A DNA stretch of 64,000 bases from Pseudomonadales bacterium (GCA_024234395.1 JACKOH010000001.1:1569001-1633000), one strand, 5' to 3'. Counted from the stretch's first letter, positions 42,179-51,988 are shown. Made by a program: numbers and translations. The notes: a model not told the origin generated them from the sequence alone.

Positions 42179-44076
42179 TGTTACAGGTTATCAACGACAA
42201 ACAGTCTTCCATTGAGAAGGTCAAGGCCTACATCGAGAATCAGGCCGGCCTGGATCAGCTACGCTTCATCACCTGTGGCAGTGTCGATGACGGCAAGAGC
42301 ACTCTGATCGGGCGCATGCTCTATGAAGCACAATCGATTTTTGAAGATCAGATTGCCGCATTGGAATCGGACTCGAAAAAGCTGGGCACCCAGGGCGGAG
42401 CAATCGATTTCGCCCTGCTAGTGGACGGCCTGGCCGCGGAGCGTGAGCAGGGAATCACCATCGACGTGGCCTATCGCTACTTCAATACCGACCGCCGCAA
42501 GTTCATCGTGGCCGACACTCCGGGGCACGAACAGTTTACCCGCAACATGGTAACCGGCGCCTCCCATGCCGATGTAGCGGTCATCCTGATCGACGCAAGC
42601 CAGGGTGTTCTGACTCAGACCCGTCGCCATTCTTTCATTACCTCACTACTTGGCATCAAGCATGTGGTGCTCGCCGTCAACAAGATGGACCTGGTGAATT
42701 TCCGCCAGGATGTATTCGACAGGATCGTCGAAGATTACAAGGCCTTTGCCGGCAACCTGGAATTTCAATCCATCACCCCCATCCCGATGTCGGCGCTGCT
42801 GGGCGATAACGTGGTGGAGCGATCCGCAAAAACTTCCTGGTATCAGGGCCCCACCCTGCTGGGATTCCTGGAAACAATTGAAATCACGCACTCCAGGGGT
42901 TCCGACCCGTTCCGGTTTCCGGTCCAGTGGGTCAACCGTCCCAATGCGGATTTTCGCGGTTATTGTGGCAAGATTGTCAGCGGTAAAATCTGCCCGGGGG
43001 ACAAGATCAGAGTGCTGCCCTCGGGAGAGCTGGCCAGCATAGAATCCATAAAACTTTATTCCTCGGAAATGGAGGAAGCGGTTACCGATCAGTCCATTAC
43101 CCTGACCCTGGATCGCGACGTCGATATCAGCCGCGGCGACGTGATCGTCTCCGCTGACGCCCCCTGTGAAGTTTCCGATCAGTTTGAAACTTCACTGGTA
43201 TGGATGGATGCCGAAGCCGGATTTGTGGGCCGCTCCTATTGGCTGATGATCGGTACCCACCGGGTCAACGCCACCGTTACCGAAATCAAGTACAAGTACA
43301 ATATCAACACCTTCGAGAAACTTCAGTCCCGCTCCCTGGAATTGAACGACATCGGCAAGGTGACTGTGAGTCTCGACCAGCCGATCCCGTTCGAGGCATA
43401 CAGCCGCTGCAAGGAGCTGGGGGCTTTCGTGCTGGTCGACCGCTACAGTTTTGCCACGGTCGGCGCGGGCATGATCAATTTCTCGCTGCGTCGCGCCAAG
43501 AATGTTCACCGCCAGGCGCTCAGCGTGGACAAGGAGGCCCGGGCCCGACTCAACGGCCACCGGCCCCAGGTACTCTGGTTTACCGGACTCAGCGGTTCAG
43601 GCAAATCCACCGTCGCCAACGCGGTGGAACAGGCCCTGCACCGCCGGGGTGTCCGTACCTACATTCTCGATGGTGACAATATCCGCCATGGTCTCAACAA
43701 GGATCTGGGCTTCACCGATGCCGACCGGGTGGAAAACATCCGCCGCATTGCCGAAGTGGCCAGGCTGATGGTTGACGCCGGACTGGTGGTACTGACGGCT
43801 TTCATCTCGCCATTCCGCTCCGAGCGGGATATGGCCCGGGCCCTGTTCGAGGCCGGGGAATTCGTCGAGATTCACATCGATGTGCCCTTGGAAATCGCCG
43901 AACAACGTGATCCCAAGGGACTCTACAAAAAAGCCCGCAAGGGAGAGCTGCCCAACTTCACCGGGATAGACAGCGCCTATGAAGCACCCGACGCCGCGGA
44001 ACTCATCCTGCGCACAGGTGAACTCTCGGTGGATGAATGTGTCGAGCGCGTACTCAACGCACTGGAAGCGAGGTAA
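42178..44076 (+). CDS. cysNC: CysNC, sulfate adenylyltransferase GTPase subunit fused to APS kinase
   Basis: 632 residues. EF-Tu-like GTPase: GSVDDGKSTLIGR (about 36-48), DTPGHEQFTRNM, NKMDLV, then two beta-barrels. From about residue 460 the APS kinase: P-loop WFTGLSGSGKSTVAN, DGDNIRHGLNKDLGF, and PKGLYKKARKGELPNFTGI. It couples GTP hydrolysis to APS synthesis and then forms PAPS. Partner of the extended CysD directly upstream; DUF2061 gene follows after four bases. Confidence 0.97.
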   Translation: MLQVINDKQSSIEKVKAYIENQAGLDQLRFITCGSVDDGKSTLIGRMLYEAQSIFEDQIAALESDSKKLGTQGGAIDFALLVDGLAAEREQGITIDVAYRYFNTDRRKFIVADTPGHEQFTRNMVTGASHADVAVILIDASQGVLTQTRRHSFITSLLGIKHVVLAVNKMDLVNFRQDVFDRIVEDYKAFAGNLEFQSITPIPMSALLGDNVVERSAKTSWYQGPTLLGFLETIEITHSRGSDPFRFPVQWVNRPNADFRGYCGKIVSGKICPGDKIRVLPSGELASIESIKLYSSEMEEAVTDQSITLTLDRDVDISRGDVIVSADAPCEVSDQFETSLVWMDAEAGFVGRSYWLMIGTHRVNATVTEIKYKYNINTFEKLQSRSLELNDIGKVTVSLDQPIPFEAYSRCKELGAFVLVDRYSFATVGAGMINFSLRRAKNVHRQALSVDKEARARLNGHRPQVLWFTGLSGSGKSTVANAVEQALHRRGVRTYILDGDNIRHGLNKDLGFTDADRVENIRRIAEVARLMVDAGLVVLTAFISPFRSERDMARALFEAGEFVEIHIDVPLEIAEQRDPKGLYKKARKGELPNFTGIDSAYEAPDAAELILRTGELSVDECVERVLNALEAR

Positions 44077-44080
44077 CAGC

Positions 44081-44308
44081 ATGGCTAACGTTATTGCCCT
44101 GTCACAGAAAGAGACCCGCCTGCGAAGTCTGGCCAAGGCGTTTTCCTGGCGCATTCTGGCCACCCTGACCACCGCGACGATCGCCTTTCTGGTGGTTGGC
44201 GAGATCACCACCGCGGCCATGATCGGCAGCATCGAATTCTTTTTGAAGTTCGCGATCTATTATGCTCACGAGCGGGCCTGGCAACTGGTGCCCGATTCGT
44301 TGTTCTAG
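44081..44308 (+). CDS. DUF2061 membrane protein
   Basis: 75 residues from ATG 44081. Two hydrophobic segments (WRILATLTTATIAFLVVG and AAMIGSIEFFLKFAIYYAHE), with RLRSLAKAFSWR before them and ERAW after: the DUF2061 pattern. This family is often next to or fused with cysNC, as here (four bases downstream). Probable inner-membrane partner of sulfate assimilation; function unknown. Confidence 0.9.
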   Translation: MANVIALSQKETRLRSLAKAFSWRILATLTTATIAFLVVGEITTAAMIGSIEFFLKFAIYYAHERAWQLVPDSLF

Positions 44309-44395
44309 GGCGGCGCTGCAACAGGCTGCCTAACCCCTGCCGGTTCCCGACAGGGCGGATAATCGGTCAGTTCATGTTGCTGTGAAGGGAAAGAG

Positions 44396-44430
44396 AAAGC
44401 GGTGGACTCACGGTGTGGGTCCGCCGCTTT
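44396..44430. terminator. Bidirectional hairpin between cys operon and metallo-hydrolase
   Basis: AAAGCGGTGGAC (44396-44407) pairs with GTCCGCCGCTTT (44419-44430), one G-U type mismatch, loop of eleven. On the minus strand CTTTCTCTTTCCC follows, so it best serves the metallo-hydrolase gene; both convergent units can use it. Confidence 0.72.
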
Positions 44431-44443
44431 GACGTTCAGCCAG

Positions 44444-45223
44444 TCAGTCCAGTGGTGGGTAGAAATTGCCGATCCTGAGTTCAATCCCGCTGCCATCCAG
44501 TTCTGCGGCAAGCCATTGCAGGGTCTGGTCTACCGTTACTCCCCCAGGCAGGCCCGGCGCCACGTAGTCAGGATTGAGAGCACGGCGGGCGTAGTCCTGG
44601 TCATAGTGATAGGGATACACCACCTCCGGATCCAGGATCTTCGCACATTCAGCAGTCGCTGCCGGCGTCATGCGTCCCAGCGGAATGTTCATGGGCAGAA
44701 ACGCCACATCGATATTTTCCAGCGCCTTCACCTCGTCGACGCATTCGGTCACGCCGGCAAAATAGAAACGCCGACCGCCCAGTTCCAGGACATAACCGTT
44801 TGCTTCGCCACGTGGATGCGAAGGCTCACCGGGAATAATGTCATAGGCGGCCACGGCCGCCACGGGAATGCCGGCGATAACTTCCCGTTCGCCATTGGCC
44901 ATGACCAGTCCATCGGGAATCTGCCGGCTGCCGTTGGCGGCGATCACCACCGGTGCGCCGGGCTTGCGCAACTTCCGCACCGCACCGACATCCAGATGAT
45001 GGCCGACATTGTCGGTAATCAGAATCAGGTCGGCCGGTTGCGCATTATCCAGTCCCAGGCGATTCCAGGGATCGATCTGCACCACGGTACCCTGGTACTG
45101 TAACTGGACACTGGAGTGAATCAGTGGCGTGATCTCGATGGAACCCTGATCGCCGGCAATTGAATCGGCTGCTGCCGGCACCCAGGCTGTCAGGCTGGCG
45201 ACCAGCAATAGTAACTGTCTCAT
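44444..45223 (-). CDS. Periplasmic UlaG-like metallo-hydrolase-fold protein with altered metal motif
   Basis: 259 residues with signal peptide (LLLLVASLTAWVPAAAD). MBL-like scaffold: IHSSVQLQYQGTVVQIDPWN, then LILITDNVGHHLDVGAV where family members have TDxHxDH, and YFAGVTECVDE where they have SGDTE. So the first His, the Asp of HxHxDH and the later Asp are replaced while two His remain. Either a noncatalytic relative or one with a different metal set. Lies 21 bases downstream of the PQQ dehydrogenase gene on the same strand. Confidence 0.75.
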   Translation of the reverse strand: MRQLLLLVASLTAWVPAAADSIAGDQGSIEITPLIHSSVQLQYQGTVVQIDPWNRLGLDNAQPADLILITDNVGHHLDVGAVRKLRKPGAPVVIAANGSRQIPDGLVMANGEREVIAGIPVAAVAAYDIIPGEPSHPRGEANGYVLELGGRRFYFAGVTECVDEVKALENIDVAFLPMNIPLGRMTPAATAECAKILDPEVVYPYHYDQDYARRALNPDYVAPGLPGGVTVDQTLQWLAAELDGSGIELRIGNFYPPLD

Positions 45224-45244
45224 AGCATGCTCCTCGTGCTGGTT

Positions 45245-47299
45245 TCAGGGCAGCCGGTAGGCTACCAGTTCGCCGGGATGACCCCGGCCACTTACCGCGA
45301 TCACCAGGTATTGTTCCCCATCCAGTTGGTAAGTCATGGGCGAACCGGTCTGGGGTGCGGGCAGTCGGATGGCGGCCGCCTCGACACCACTGCCCTTGTC
45401 ATAGGCTCGCAGCCAGGCACTGCGTTGCCCGTCGTCTCCGGTAGTTTCCTCCGCTTCGCCCGCGATCAGCAGTGATCCGGTAACCAGCGTGCCTACCGAG
45501 GCACTCTGGCCGGTACGCGGGATAGTCAGACCCTGCAGGGCCGGGTGATTTTTTACGTTGTCCGGAGTAGCACCATGCGGAATCCGCCACAGCAATTCGC
45601 CACGATTCAGATCGATGGCGCTGATTACGCCGTAGGGCGGTTTGAGCAGCGGCAATCCATCCACCAGCAGACTGCGGGGTGGATCGCCACGGGTGGATTC
45701 GGGTGTGCTGCGACCGGTAGCGTTAAACTCCGTTCGCCCCCCTCCGGCACTGGAACCGGCTCCACCAGAGGTACGGGGACCGGACAGCGCATTACCCTGA
45801 ATATACGCCATGTCCGACTGTCCCGGATAAGGGGGCACGAGTCCCAGACTGGCGACCGAACTGTTTGAGGATACATAGAGAATGCCGGTTTCAGGATCCA
45901 CAGAGCCGCCGGGCCAGTTGGTGCCGCCACCGGTCGCCGGTGCCATCAGAGTTCCCAGCGGACCGTCGATGTTGCTGACCACTGGCGGGGTGAATAATGG
46001 TCCCAACTTGTGCCAGCTGGCGATTTCCAGCGCCTTGTTCCGCAGTTCCGGCGTGTAATCGAGCAAATCGTCGATGCTCACTCCCTGGCGGTCATAAGCT
46101 GGCGGGCGGGTGGGGAAAGGTTGCGTGGGTGAATACCATTCGCCGGGCACATCGCCCTGCTCCACCGCACGTTCCTCCATCGGCCACACCGGCTCTCCGG
46201 TAACCCGGTCGAACACGTAAAGAAAAGCCTGTTTGGTGGGCTGGGCCACCGCCTTGACGGGGCGGCCATTCACGTTAATGTCCACCAGGATGGGAGCCGC
46301 CGGAATATCATTGTCCCAGATACCATGGTGGACCAGCTGGTAGTGCCACTTCCGTTCTCCCGTGCGCAGATCCACCGCTACCAGGGATTCGGCGAACAGA
46401 TTGTCGCCGGGGCGGTAGGCTCCATAGTAGTCACCGGTACCCGCCTCCACCGGCAGGTAAACGGTCCCCAGTTCCTCGTCCACTGAAATCTGCGCCCATA
46501 CCCCGGTATTGCCGGTATATTCGGCCGAGCCTTCCAGCCAGGACTCGTACCCGACTTCGCCCCGGAACGGCACCGTGTGAAAAATCCATAACCTTTCGCC
46601 AGTGCGAACATCGAATCCACGGACAAACCCTTTTACATTTTCGCGACTGCTGGGATTGCCTCCGGTCCGATGTGCCGCACCCACGATGACTACATCCCTG
46701 GCAACAATCGGTGTGGCATGCAGGCCAATCTCACCGGTTACCGGATCGATCTGCTGGTCGGCTCCCTGCTTGAGATCCACTATGCCGTCATTACCAAATC
46801 CGGGGATGGGCCGACCGGTTTCTGCATCCAGTGCAATCATCTGGTAGCCAGGTGTCACATAAATCACCCGCCGGTCATCGCCCTGCTGCCAGAATGCCAG
46901 ACCACGACCGGACAGTTGACGCGGGGCATTGGCCGCCCGCTCCCCCTCATCGATACTGAATACCCATTTCAATTCCCCGGTTCCGGCATCAAGGGCGAAG
47001 ACTGCCCGTCTTGAGCCACCGGTGCTGTACAGGACTCCATCGATCATCAACGGCGTCGACTGAAACCGGTACTCTGGCCGCGGGCCCAGGTTATCGGTCC
47101 GGAACCGCCAGGCAATCTCCAGGTCGGCAAAATTGTCAGCATCGATCTGGCGCAGGGGGGAATAGCGCGTGTGCCCGAGATCGCCCCCGTAGGTAGGCCA
47201 TGCATCGGCAGCGGCACCCGACTGGGCAAGTACCGGAAACGGAGCCAGCAGCAGCAGGCTGAACAGGGCGGAACGGAGCTCGTGATTCAGATTTGGCAT
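45245..47299 (-). CDS. PQQ-dependent dehydrogenase (quinoprotein, glucose-dehydrogenase-like)
   Basis: 684 residues with a signal peptide (ALFSLLLLAPFPVLAQSG). Eight-bladed PQQ propeller: begins WPTYGGDLGHTRYSPLRQID, has repeated tryptophan-docking-type segments (LDAGTGELKWVF, LRTGERKWHYQLVHHGIWDN) and ends LDGEQYLVIAVSGRGHPGEL. No membrane domain and no haem motif. Oxidises an alcohol or sugar in the periplasm and passes electrons to a quinone or cytochrome; substrate unknown. No pqq biosynthesis genes are in the window. Divergent from the gene at 47508. Confidence 0.9.
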   Translation of the reverse strand: MPNLNHELRSALFSLLLLAPFPVLAQSGAAADAWPTYGGDLGHTRYSPLRQIDADNFADLEIAWRFRTDNLGPRPEYRFQSTPLMIDGVLYSTGGSRRAVFALDAGTGELKWVFSIDEGERAANAPRQLSGRGLAFWQQGDDRRVIYVTPGYQMIALDAETGRPIPGFGNDGIVDLKQGADQQIDPVTGEIGLHATPIVARDVVIVGAAHRTGGNPSSRENVKGFVRGFDVRTGERLWIFHTVPFRGEVGYESWLEGSAEYTGNTGVWAQISVDEELGTVYLPVEAGTGDYYGAYRPGDNLFAESLVAVDLRTGERKWHYQLVHHGIWDNDIPAAPILVDINVNGRPVKAVAQPTKQAFLYVFDRVTGEPVWPMEERAVEQGDVPGEWYSPTQPFPTRPPAYDRQGVSIDDLLDYTPELRNKALEIASWHKLGPLFTPPVVSNIDGPLGTLMAPATGGGTNWPGGSVDPETGILYVSSNSSVASLGLVPPYPGQSDMAYIQGNALSGPRTSGGAGSSAGGGRTEFNATGRSTPESTRGDPPRSLLVDGLPLLKPPYGVISAIDLNRGELLWRIPHGATPDNVKNHPALQGLTIPRTGQSASVGTLVTGSLLIAGEAEETTGDDGQRSAWLRAYDKGSGVEAAAIRLPAPQTGSPMTYQLDGEQYLVIAVSGRGHPGELVAYRLP

Positions 47300-47507
47300 G
47301 GGCGTTATCGCTGTTATTGTTATCGGAGGCCGGTCGTGGCGAGTCTAACACAGGCTTTGCTCTGGCCAGCAATTCTGCGGGCATGACAATCCGGCAACGA
47401 TCCATTATTATCGAACGACAGCGTCTGGCAGCCTTCCAGGAACCAGAATCAATAATAATATTTTTTCTTATTATTCAAAAGGATAAGAAGAATACCTGGA
47501 CTGAGTT

Positions 47508-48377
47508 ATGAACCTCATGGAGAGCCTGATATGGTACCGGGCACGGGTCTTCCCGGTGTTGGCAGCGGCGTTGCTGAGCGGCCCTGCAGTGCTGCCGGGA
47601 TCAGCCCGGGGGCAGGCCATAGCCCTGGACCAGCAGGTCTGGAATGCTGAGGTGATCCGGCCCCGAGGCCAGCCCGTGGTACCGCTGTTCGACGGCTGGT
47701 TTCCCAATCAGGATGGCAGCAGAACCCTCTGTTACGGCTATTTCAATCTCAACACCGAACAGAGTTTCGACATCCCTGTGGGTGAGAGGAATCACCTCGA
47801 CCGTAACGCGCTCCCTGCCCTGCTGCCGACTCACTTCGAGCCATTACCCCCCCGTTACCGGCGCCGGTTCTGTGTCTTTACCGTCACGGTCCCGGCCGGT
47901 TTCGGAGTTGATGAAACCGTGGTCTGGACCCTGAGCAGCAACGGACAGACTCTGAGCGTACCGGGCCATATCCGGCCCGCCTATATACTCGACGAACCGC
48001 GCTCAGATGGTCGCGGCGATATTGCTCCGCTGATCAGGCTTGACCCCGACGGAGACGGCGTCCGGGGTCGCAATGGCATTCATTCCAGGCAGCCATTGCA
48101 GGTCGCGGTTGCCGAGCCGCTGCAACTGCGCGCCTGGATCGAACATCCAGACCCCCGGGTCTGGGTTGGCTGGTCCAAGCATTCCGGACCGGGCGAAGTA
48201 CTCTTCAACATGGCCGAGTCGGAGGTTGCAACCGGCAGCGAACCGGCCACCGTGATCGCACGATTCGACCAGCCCGGTGATTACGTTATCCGGCTGCAGA
48301 CTATCGATTCGGTAGCGGCATTCGAGTTTTTCTGTTGTCACAGCAACGCCTATTTTCATGTCACAGTCACTGACTGA
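47508..48377 (+). CDS. Secreted protein of unknown function
   Basis: 289 residues, not recognised. A hydrophobic leader (VFPVLAAALLSGPAVLPGSARG) suggests export. The N-terminal half includes VPLFDGWFPNQDGSRTLCYG and a WFPN..YFNLN pattern; the C-terminal half looks like an Ig/PKD-type beta domain (PGDYVIRLQTIDSVAAFEFF then CCHSNAYFHVTV). Four to five cysteines may form disulfides. First of three co-directional genes with a cytochrome/copper monooxygenase-like gene 48 bases downstream, so it probably works in the same periplasmic oxidation system. Confidence 0.7.
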   Translation: MNLMESLIWYRARVFPVLAAALLSGPAVLPGSARGQAIALDQQVWNAEVIRPRGQPVVPLFDGWFPNQDGSRTLCYGYFNLNTEQSFDIPVGERNHLDRNALPALLPTHFEPLPPRYRRRFCVFTVTVPAGFGVDETVVWTLSSNGQTLSVPGHIRPAYILDEPRSDGRGDIAPLIRLDPDGDGVRGRNGIHSRQPLQVAVAEPLQLRAWIEHPDPRVWVGWSKHSGPGEVLFNMAESEVATGSEPATVIARFDQPGDYVIRLQTIDSVAAFEFFCCHSNAYFHVTVTD

Positions 48378-48425
48378 CGTCTTCAACACGACGCCGGACA
48401 GGTAAAACACAGCGAGGAACAAGCC

Positions 48426-49790
48426 ATGAACCCGCTTTCCACTCTGACCTCGATCAGTCAAGCACGAGACCTTTTGTTCAACACCCTTCTGACTCTCACA
48501 TTATTCAACCTGGCCGGCACTGCAGATGCCCAGGACCGCAGCGCCATCCCTACCTTTTCCAGGGATATCGCCCCTATCCTGCAGCAGAAATGTCAGACCT
48601 GCCACAATCCCGAAGGCATTGGGCCCATGCCCCTGATCAGCTATCGCCAGGTACAGCCATTTGCACCCCTGATCAAGGATCGCGTTACCCGTGGCATCAT
48701 GCCCCCCTGGCATCTGGACAAAACTACCGGCATCCAGCGCTACAAGAATGATATCTCTCTCAGTGACGCGGAAATCGCCACCATTGCTGACTGGGTTGAT
48801 GCCGGCAGCCCGGAGGGGGATCCTGCGAACCTGCCAGCGCCGTTAGAAATTGCCAGTGGCGATCAGTGGCAACTGGCAGATCAGTTGGGACCACCCGATC
48901 TGATAATCCGTTCCGCGCCTTACGATGTGATTGCCAACGGTCAGGACCAGTGGTGGATGCCGGAAGTCAGCTTCGAGGGCCTGGACCATGAACGCTGGTT
49001 GCGGGCAGCAGAGTTCAAACCTTCCTACCCGCTGGGTAGAAAAGTCGTTCACCACGGCCATGCGGTACTGATTCCGGAAGGAGAAAGGCGCCAGGTGGCA
49101 CTGGCACGCTACGGCGTCGGTAAGTCCTTCGAAATTTATCCTGAGGGCACCGGCATGCGGGTACCGGCGCATGGCACTATTGCCTGGAATCTGCATTACT
49201 TCCCGGTTGGAGCCGAAGGGCCGGCGGACGTGGTAGAGGTGGGACTGTGGTTCTATCCGGAAAACCAGCGTCCGGAGCTGGAAACTGCCGGTGAGGTGAT
49301 GATGCGCGTGGACGGCAGAAACGGCATGGCGCGTGGCCAGGATATCCTCATTCCGCCCCACGGATACCAGGTGCTGGAAAGCACCTATGTCCTGGACTCG
49401 GCCGCCACGATACACAGTTTCCGTCCTCACCTGCACATGCGTGGCAAGGTTATGAGTATGAGTGCCATCTATCCCGACGGCCGCAAAGAGGTACTCAGCC
49501 AGGTCAATAAGTACAACCACAACTGGCAGATTGCCTACATGTATGAAGACGACGTGAAACCGCTTCTGCCCAAGGGTACGGTGTTACAGTTTACGTCGGT
49601 ATTCGACAATACTGTGAATAACCCTCTCAATCCGGATCCTAATCAGTGGGTGGTTTTCGGACGTCGCGGCGTCGACGAGATGAGTCACGCCTGGGTCGGT
49701 ATAACTTACCTTAACGAGGAGCAATACGGTCGTGCGCTCAGTGAGCGCCGTGCCAGAACCGAAACCCTGCGGGTGGGGACCAGCGAATGA
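48426..49790 (+). CDS. Cytochrome c - copper type II monooxygenase-like fusion protein
   Basis: 454 residues. Haem motif C56-Q-T-C59-H60 in KCQTCHNPEGIGPMPLISYR, followed by IMPPWHLDKTTG as in cytochrome domains linked to copper oxygenases. Later KVVHHGHAVLIPEG, GTGMRVPAHGTIAWNLHYFP, and HSFRPHLHMRGKVMSMSAIY give a His-rich pattern like the C-terminal domain of PHM/DBH-type copper ascorbate-dependent monooxygenases. Likely a periplasmic C-H hydroxylase or an accessory to one (inference). Overlaps the next gene by four bases (ATGA). Confidence 0.82.
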   Translation: MNPLSTLTSISQARDLLFNTLLTLTLFNLAGTADAQDRSAIPTFSRDIAPILQQKCQTCHNPEGIGPMPLISYRQVQPFAPLIKDRVTRGIMPPWHLDKTTGIQRYKNDISLSDAEIATIADWVDAGSPEGDPANLPAPLEIASGDQWQLADQLGPPDLIIRSAPYDVIANGQDQWWMPEVSFEGLDHERWLRAAEFKPSYPLGRKVVHHGHAVLIPEGERRQVALARYGVGKSFEIYPEGTGMRVPAHGTIAWNLHYFPVGAEGPADVVEVGLWFYPENQRPELETAGEVMMRVDGRNGMARGQDILIPPHGYQVLESTYVLDSAATIHSFRPHLHMRGKVMSMSAIYPDGRKEVLSQVNKYNHNWQIAYMYEDDVKPLLPKGTVLQFTSVFDNTVNNPLNPDPNQWVVFGRRGVDEMSHAWVGITYLNEEQYGRALSERRARTETLRVGTSE

Positions 49791-51964
49791 AACACGGCAA
49801 ACTGATCCAGAATATTAGTCTTACTGCAGCACTCTGGGGCACGGCGGCAATGTCAGCCGTGGCCCAGTCGCAGGCCTCGTATCTCGCTTCCCAGGCTGAA
49901 CAGGGCAGCCAGCTCTACCAGAACGTGTGCGCAGTCTGCCACCTGCCAAACCTGCAGGGTGCGTTTGAATCCCCGGCTCTGACCGGCGCCAACTTTGTAA
50001 ACAACTGGGGACCGCGTTCGGCACGGGAATTTCTTGCCTTTGTGCAGGAAGCCATGCCCCCACAGGCTCCAGGTTCGCTGTCTGAACAACAGGTTGCCAG
50101 TCTTACCGCATTCATCCTCAGTGCCAATGGTATTGCCCCGGCCGCTACAGCATTGGATTTCGCGTCCACTGGCGCCATGATTGCTGCTGCCGGTTCCGCT
50201 GCGTCGCCCAGCGGGCAGGTGCGTTACCCTGTTCCCGGGACACCTGGCACTCAACCTTCACCGGATTCACGTAACCGCACACCCGAGACCGGTACCATTT
50301 CCCGCTCCGCAACCGCACTGACCCGCACCTTCCATGCGGCAGAGAATTTCCGCAACGTGCCGGACACCGAGCTGGCCGACCCGCCCGCCGAAGACTGGGT
50401 GTACTGGCGGCGCACTCCCAGCAGCCAGGGCTATACACCTCTGTCGCAGATTAATCGGAACAATGTTAAACAACTGCAACTGGCCTGGGTCTGGGGTATG
50501 GAATCCGGACGCAGCCAGCCAGCTCCACTGGTGCGTGACGGAGTGGTGTTCATTCCCAATTTCGGCAACGTGATTCAGGCACTGGATGGCCGGGATGGTA
50601 CCCTGCTGTGGGAGTACCGACGTCAGTTTGGCGAGGGTGAACGTCAGGGTGGCAACCTGCGTACGCTGGCACTGTGGGAGGACCTGGTATTTGTGGCCAC
50701 TACCGATGCCCACCTGGTCGCCCTGGATGCCCGCACCGGGATCGTCCGCTGGGATACCGAGATCGCCGATGATAATCATGGATACTCCAACAGCAGCGGG
50801 CCGATTGTGGCCAATGGTGTGGTCATCAACGGCATTAATGGCTGTCAGCAGTTTTATCCGGAAAGCTGCTTCATTACCGGACATGATGCCCGCACCGGCA
50901 CCGAGCTCTGGCGAACCTACACGGTGGCTCAACCGGGGCAACCGGGCGATGCTTCCTGGGGTGGCCTGCCGGTGGAGTTTCGTGGCGGTGTGGATGTATG
51001 GATGACTGGCAGCTGGGACCCGGAACTGAATCTGGTTTTCTTTGGCACCGCCCAGGCCAAACCCTGGATGGCAGCCAGCCGCGGCCTGACTACCCAGGAT
51101 GCCGCCCTGTATTCCAATTCAACCCTGGCACTGGAGCCGGCAACCGGCCGCCTGGTCTGGTATCGGCAGCATGTCCCGGGGGAATCCCTGGATATGGATG
51201 AAGCCTTTGAGCAGGTGCTGGTGGACGTGGCCGGCGAGCCTTACCTGCTCAGTATCGGCAAAAGCGGCATCCTGTGGAAGCTGGACCGTCGCAACGGACA
51301 GTTTCTGGGGCTGGCACAGACCGTATTCCAGAATGTCTATGACCAGGTCAATATCGAAACCGGCGACCTGCGCTACCGCGAGGATATCCGCAACATGCAG
51401 GTTGGTGACTGGTTGTCGGTCTGCCCTTCCACCGCCGGTGGCCACAACTGGCAATCCAGTGGCTACCATCCGCCGACCCGGCAGCTGATCATCCCGCTGA
51501 GTCAATCCTGCATGGAAATGTCACCCCGCTCGACGACCTTCGAAATCGGCTCGGGAGGAAATCAGGGTGATCGCAGCTGGAGAGAGATGCCTGGCACCGA
51601 TGGACGTTTCGGTAAGCTGGCTGCCTACGATGTGGAAACTCTCGAGGAAACCTGGAGTATCGAGCAGCGGGCGCCGTTTCTCACTGCCGCCCTGACCACG
51701 GCTGGCGGCCTGGTATTCATCGGCGACTATGACCGTTACGTTCATGCACTGGACGTGGAATCCGGTGACGAACTGTGGCGCACCCGACTGGCCACCTCGG
51801 TCCAGGGTTTCCCGGTTTCCTACGCCATTGACGGCGAACAGTACATTGCCATTCCGGCCGGCCGTGAAGGCGGCAGCCCCTGGCGAATCGGCAACTTTCT
51901 GACTCCGGAGCTGATCAGTCCGGACGGGCACAATGCCCTGTATGTGTTCAAACTCAATCCCTGA
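49787..51964 (+). CDS. Cytochrome c-PQQ quinohaemoprotein dehydrogenase
   Basis: 725 residues with a signal peptide ending near AVAQS. N-terminal cytochrome c: C48-A-V-C51-H52 and Met-type region (MPPQAPGSLSEQQVASLTAF). From about residue 200, a PQQ propeller: EDWVYWRRTPSSQGYTPLSQ, LVALDARTGIVRWDTEIAD, FFGTAQAKPWMAA and LRYREDIRNMQVG. The order (haem first, propeller last) is the reverse of type II alcohol dehydrogenases. Oxidises an alcohol-like substrate in the periplasm, perhaps the product of the upstream copper enzyme. Translationally coupled to it. Confidence 0.9.
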   Translation: MKHGKLIQNISLTAALWGTAAMSAVAQSQASYLASQAEQGSQLYQNVCAVCHLPNLQGAFESPALTGANFVNNWGPRSAREFLAFVQEAMPPQAPGSLSEQQVASLTAFILSANGIAPAATALDFASTGAMIAAAGSAASPSGQVRYPVPGTPGTQPSPDSRNRTPETGTISRSATALTRTFHAAENFRNVPDTELADPPAEDWVYWRRTPSSQGYTPLSQINRNNVKQLQLAWVWGMESGRSQPAPLVRDGVVFIPNFGNVIQALDGRDGTLLWEYRRQFGEGERQGGNLRTLALWEDLVFVATTDAHLVALDARTGIVRWDTEIADDNHGYSNSSGPIVANGVVINGINGCQQFYPESCFITGHDARTGTELWRTYTVAQPGQPGDASWGGLPVEFRGGVDVWMTGSWDPELNLVFFGTAQAKPWMAASRGLTTQDAALYSNSTLALEPATGRLVWYRQHVPGESLDMDEAFEQVLVDVAGEPYLLSIGKSGILWKLDRRNGQFLGLAQTVFQNVYDQVNIETGDLRYREDIRNMQVGDWLSVCPSTAGGHNWQSSGYHPPTRQLIIPLSQSCMEMSPRSTTFEIGSGGNQGDRSWREMPGTDGRFGKLAAYDVETLEETWSIEQRAPFLTAALTTAGGLVFIGDYDRYVHALDVESGDELWRTRLATSVQGFPVSYAIDGEQYIAIPAGREGGSPWRIGNFLTPELISPDGHNALYVFKLNP

Positions 51965-51988
51965 GTCGCAAATGGAATTACGCAAGCA

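Noticed and set aside
44309..44335. AACAGGCTGCCTAA after the DUF2061 gene as a third full MITE copy
   Set aside because: Only the terminal dozen bases resemble the repeat end; no second end or interior found nearby.
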